Part shown: piece after piece, positions 6,565-8,757 of the stretch
Numbering within the stretch: the first letter of the stretch is position 1
Layout: every line of letters begins with the position of its first letter
NCBI GenBank assembly: GCA_937901435.1
Contig: CALGTJ010000350.1
Location: 1 to 8,757 of the forward strand
Direction: 5' to 3'
DNA length: 8,757 bases
Source of the DNA: an uncultured Rhodobacter sp.
Lineage (GTDB): Bacteria; Pseudomonadota; Alphaproteobacteria; Rhodobacterales; Rhodobacteraceae
The notes under the pieces: model-generated
Databases searched by the model: none
What the model saw: the letters and a program-made list of their open reading frames with translations, nothing else
What the model was told of the DNA's origin: nothing
Translations under genes and position numbers: made by a program

Positions 6565-7246
6565 TCTTGCGTTCCACTTCTGCCAGCAGCATTTTCGCCG
6601 CGGCCTGTTCTGCCTGTCGCTTCGACGAGGCTGTGCCTTGCGCGGTCTGACCAGAGACCAACCGGGCCTCGATGGTAAAGACCGGCGCGTGATCCGGGCC
6701 CGTGCGGGCGATTTCAATATAAGAGGGCGGCAACTGACCCTTGGCCTGCGCCCATTCCTGCAAGGCCGTCTTTGCGTCGCGCGCATCCGCGTCAACACGT
6801 TTGATGCGGTCCCCCCAAGCGGTCAGAATCATCTTGCGCGCGGCCTCGAACCCACCGTCGATGTAAACGGCGGCAATCACCGCCTCCATCGCGTCGCCCA
6901 GCAGCGCGGATTTGCGCCGGCCACCGGATAGCATTTCGGACCGACCCAGACGCAGGACTTCGCCCAGCTTTAGCTGTTCTGCCACATCGGCGCAGGTTTC
7001 CTTGCGCACCAGCGCGTTGAACCGCGGCGCAAGCACGCCCTCGGCCGATTTGGTATCCGCCTCCAGCAAGGCCTCTGCCATCACCAGACCCAAAACCCGG
7101 TCGCCCAAAAATTCCAGCCGCTGATTATCGGATCGCGTGGGTGAAGACAGCGACGGATGCGTCAACGCCTCGATCAGCAGATCGGAGTTGGCAAAGTCAT
7201 GGCCAATCCGTGCAACAAAACCCTTCATCTCGGCGGACAGCTTCAT
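6557..7246 (-). CDS. rnc: Ribonuclease III
   Basis: This 229-residue protein is a complete RNase III. It cuts double-stranded RNA, releasing 16S and 23S precursors from rRNA transcripts and processing some mRNAs. The catalytic domain (1 to about 150) contains the signature [13 protein letters not shown] (41-53), with metal-site residues Glu45 and Asp49. Asp118 and Glu121 complete the set in [19 protein letters not shown] double-stranded-RNA-binding domain spans about 157-225, from [11 protein letters not shown] to [15 protein letters not shown]. The start at 7246 gives the expected N-terminus; a second Met at codon 7 is possible. The only upstream purine tract is a distant GGGGG, so initiation may be weak. 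A hairpin plus T-run lies between lepB and this gene. RNase III limits its own mRNA in E. coli by cutting its leader, but whether this hairpin has that role is unknown. Confidence 0.97.
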   Translation of the reverse strand: MKLSAEMKGFVARIGHDFANSDLLIEALTHPSLSSPTRSDNQRLEFLGDRVLGLVMAEALLEADTKSAEGVLAPRFNALVRKETCADVAEQLKLGEVLRLGRSEMLSGGRRKSALLGDAMEAVIAAVYIDGGFEAARKMILTAWGDRIKRVDADARDAKTALQEWAQAKGQLPPSYIEIARTGPDHAPVFTIEARLVSGQTAQGTASSKRQAEQAAAKMLLAEVERKND

Positions 7247-7279
7247 GCGCAGGTACCCCCAGCACAGAGGTTAAAACGC

Positions 7280-7307
7280 AAAAAGGCCGGGCGTTGCGGC
7301 CCGGACC
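7280..7307 (-). terminator. Terminator or attenuator between lepB and rnc
   Basis: On the minus strand, GG-T-CCGGGC, loop CGCAAC, then GCCCGG-CC form an 8-bp GC-rich stem with one bulged T, followed at once by TTTTT (7284-7280). This is a classical intrinsic terminator shape, about 30 nt after the lepB stop and only 33 nt before the rnc start. Since that gap barely holds a promoter, rnc must be read by partial readthrough or from a promoter inside or upstream of the hairpin. The hairpin could also be an RNA-processing site. Confidence 0.7.
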
Positions 7308-7336
7308 CTTGCGCGATGAGGGCGCGATGCCTCACC

Positions 7337-8122
7337 CTATTCGATTGCCTTGAAAAACCGGTCACTGCGCCACGTCCAGAAAAACAACATAGAACGACCC
7401 GCAGAAGAGAACATGATCCGATCCGCGCGGCCAATCAGATTGGCAAAGGGCACAAAGCCAACGCCAGAAGCGGTCTGTGGCACGCGGCTATCGGTCGAGT
7501 TATCGCGATTGTCGCCCATGAAAAAGAAATGCCCCTCTGGCACCGTATACACAGCCGTATTGTCCAGCTGACCGTTGCGGATGTTCAGGACAGAATGCGT
7601 GGTGCCACCGGGCAGGGTTTCGACGAATTTCTCTTTCTCGCAGGTGCCACCCAAAGCGACGCTGCCGTTTGAACAGGCCGGAAAGGACCCGATTGGGCCT
7701 TGCTTGTCAAAGGTCTCAAGGAACAGACCATCAGGCGTTTGCCTTGCCTCTTCACCGTTGATGAAAATCACACTGTTCTTGACCTGCACCTTGTCGCCGG
7801 GCAGTCCAATCGCGCGCTTGATAAAGTCGCTGCCAGTCACCGGATGGCGAAACACAACAACATCGCCGCGCTCTGGCTCACTGCCAAACAGACGATCCGA
7901 AATCGGGCATACCGAAAAGGGGCAGGAATACTTGGAATAGCCATAGGCCATCTTGTTCACGAACAGGAAATCCCCAATCAGCAAGGTGTCCTTCATCGAC
8001 CCGGACGGGATCCAGAAGGGCTGAAAAAACAGAGTGCGAAAGATACCCGCGATCAGCAAAGCATAGACAACGGTTTTCACCGTTTCAAAGATGCCATCCT
8101 TCTTTTCTATCGTGCTCGCCAT
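7337..8122 (-). CDS. lepB: Signal peptidase I
   Basis: This 261-residue inner-membrane enzyme removes signal peptides from exported proteins on the periplasmic side. One N-terminal membrane segment is visible at about 15-33 (VKTVVYALLIAGIF). The catalytic Ser42 lies in PSGSMKDTL and the general base Lys102 in DFIKRAIGLPGD. The conserved GDNRDNSTDSR box is at 203-213. Between these blocks is a beta-rich insert with Cys pairs 67/72 and 150/161. The C-terminus (FWTWRSDRFFKAIE) looks complete. AAAGGG (8135-8130) stands 7 nt before the ATG, so the start is well supported. In many alphaproteobacteria acpS precedes lepB; here the upstream neighbour is instead a divergent secreted protease gene, so lepB should be first in its transcript. 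At least three proteins encoded nearby carry signal sequences, but no special link to lepB is implied. Confidence 0.97.
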   Translation of the reverse strand: MASTIEKKDGIFETVKTVVYALLIAGIFRTLFFQPFWIPSGSMKDTLLIGDFLFVNKMAYGYSKYSCPFSVCPISDRLFGSEPERGDVVVFRHPVTGSDFIKRAIGLPGDKVQVKNSVIFINGEEARQTPDGLFLETFDKQGPIGSFPACSNGSVALGGTCEKEKFVETLPGGTTHSVLNIRNGQLDNTAVYTVPEGHFFFMGDNRDNSTDSRVPQTASGVGFVPFANLIGRADRIMFSSAGRSMLFFWTWRSDRFFKAIE

Positions 8123-8129
8123 GTATCCG

Positions 8130-8135
8130 CCCTTT
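8130..8135 (-). promoter_or_regulatory. lepB ribosome binding site
   Basis: On the minus strand AAAGGG, followed by CGG, lies 7 nt before the lepB ATG at 8122. It is the strongest Shine-Dalgarno match in the lepB-recO cluster and fixes the start. Confidence 0.7.
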
Positions 8136-8151
8136 GTCCTGCGCTGTGGGG

Positions 8152-8180
8152 TACATGATTGGGCAAGGCCAGCGTGTCAA
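8152..8180 (-). promoter_or_regulatory. Candidate lepB promoter
   Basis: A perfect -35 hexamer, TTGACA (8180-8175 on the minus strand), is followed after 17 nt by CATGTA (8157-8152), a poor -10 match. It lies 30-58 nt upstream of the lepB start in the divergent gap, a sensible position. Only the -35 element is convincing. Confidence 0.35.
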
Positions 8181-8247
8181 GGCAGGCTTGCGGATATGGA
8201 GTATTTGCGCTGAAATGGTCGGTACTGAATTCTTTGGATCCGTTGAT

Positions 8248-8253
8248 AAAAGG
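8248..8253 (+). promoter_or_regulatory. Ribosome binding site of the protease gene
   Basis: AAAAGG lies 8 nt before the ATG at 8262, supporting that start over later Met or Leu codons. The signal peptide begins at the same ATG. Confidence 0.55.
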
Positions 8254-8261
8254 CACGTTCC

Positions 8262-8757
8262 ATGCTGCGACGATTATGCACTACACTAATCTTTGGACTT
8301 TTGGGTGCATTTCCTGCCAATGCATTCGAAGAATGCCGCTTTGCCTTTGAACTGGACACGCAGTCGTCGGCGTTTCAGGCGCTGGTGGAGGGCGCCCAGG
8401 AACGTGGCGGGTTCTGGCGACCGATTCACGAGGCCCCGGACGACGTCAGGGACATCGCCAAATACATCGGGCGGCTTGATTTCTGCTTGCGCACGGCTGA
8501 CGGAAAACCGGCTCAGGTCACGCGCGGCGGGCGCACACAGGAAATCTCCAGCCCGTTTGTTACCTCTTGTACGGCGGCCCTGCTGTCGGACAACCGGCTG
8601 CTGACAAACGTGCATTGCTATTACGACCCCGGCTTTGTCGCGGCGGGCTTTACCATCGTGGATCAGGTGCGCATCAATTTCGGCTACACCTCCAAGGATA
8701 TGGTCGCGAGTGTCAAAACCTTCCCCGTGGCCAACCGCGAGATCACACTGAACAAGC
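8262..8757 (+). CDS. Secreted trypsin-like serine protease, N-terminal part (runs off right edge)
   Basis: The frame is open from the ATG at 8262 to the window end (165 codons, no stop). Residues 1-21 form a signal peptide (MLRRL, hydrophobic core, FPANA with cleavage before Phe22). An unassigned stretch of about 75 residues follows, with Cys25 and Cys75. A chymotrypsin-fold start comes next: SSPFVTSCTAALLSDNRLLTN (96-116), with catalytic His118 followed by Cys119. The spacing Cys103 to Cys119 is 16 residues, the same as the Cys42-Cys58 disulfide that frames His57 in trypsin. The pattern resembles V8-like or S1-type peptidases of alphaproteobacteria, acting in the periplasm or outside the cell. 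The catalytic Asp and Ser lie beyond the window, so activity cannot be confirmed. Residues 22-95 may be a propeptide or a separate domain. The gene is divergent from lepB. Confidence 0.82.
   Translation, partial: MLRRLCTTLIFGLLGAFPANAFEECRFAFELDTQSSAFQALVEGAQERGGFWRPIHEAPDDVRDIAKYIGRLDFCLRTADGKPAQVTRGGRTQEISSPFVTSCTAALLSDNRLLTNVHCYYDPGFVAAGFTIVDQVRINFGYTSKDMVASVKTFPVANREITLNK

Noticed and set aside
6565..6798. Upstream extension of era
   Set aside because: The extra 78 residues overlap rnc, are Arg/Pro-rich and lie before a start that already fits the Era family.
5227..6931. Long plus-strand frames opposite DUF1491, era and rnc
   Set aside because: They are antisense to strongly conserved genes, and their sequence shows mirror-type composition rather than domain motifs.

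Overview
The window looks like a chromosomal segment from an alphaproteobacterium of the Rhodobacteraceae (Roseobacter group). The evidence is the high-GC coding style, the gene order lepB-rnc-era-DUF1491-recO on one strand, and DUF1491, a family known mainly from alphaproteobacteria. No genus can be named from sequence reading alone. There are no RNA genes, CRISPR arrays, insertion sequences or phage genes that I can support.

Left part (1-2447, minus strand). A class I/II aminotransferase gene runs into a type II dehydroquinase gene (aroQ) with a 3-nt gap, and a terminator-like hairpin follows aroQ. Beyond it lies the 5' part of a gene for a secreted, repeat-built protein that runs off the left edge. 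The dehydroquinase keeps its catalytic residues but differs at two substrate-hydroxyl-binding positions. I regard this as the most unusual protein-level observation in the window.

Middle (2611-4047, plus strand). An extended short-chain dehydrogenase/reductase and a META/HslJ-type lipoprotein form a likely two-gene unit, divergent from the aminotransferase and convergent with recO.

Right part (4053-8122, minus strand). This is the conserved cluster transcribed lepB (signal peptidase I) -> rnc (RNase III) -> era (ribosome-assembly GTPase) -> DUF1491 -> small exported protein -> recO (recombination mediator). rnc and era overlap by 8 nt, and era and DUF1491 are 6 nt apart. A strong hairpin plus T-run sits between lepB and rnc, so export and RNA processing may be partly uncoupled. 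The small exported-protein gene between DUF1491 and recO has its own ribosome binding site and a relatively AT-rich upstream region, and looks like a later insertion.

Right edge (8262-8757, plus strand). Divergent from lepB is the 5' part of a secreted trypsin-like serine protease gene, with the catalytic His visible and the rest beyond the window.

Overall this is mostly housekeeping DNA with a few accessory exported proteins. I see no clear multi-gene novel system. The best leads are the altered AroQ with its aminotransferase partner, the small gene inserted in the era-recO cluster, and the lepB-rnc hairpin.
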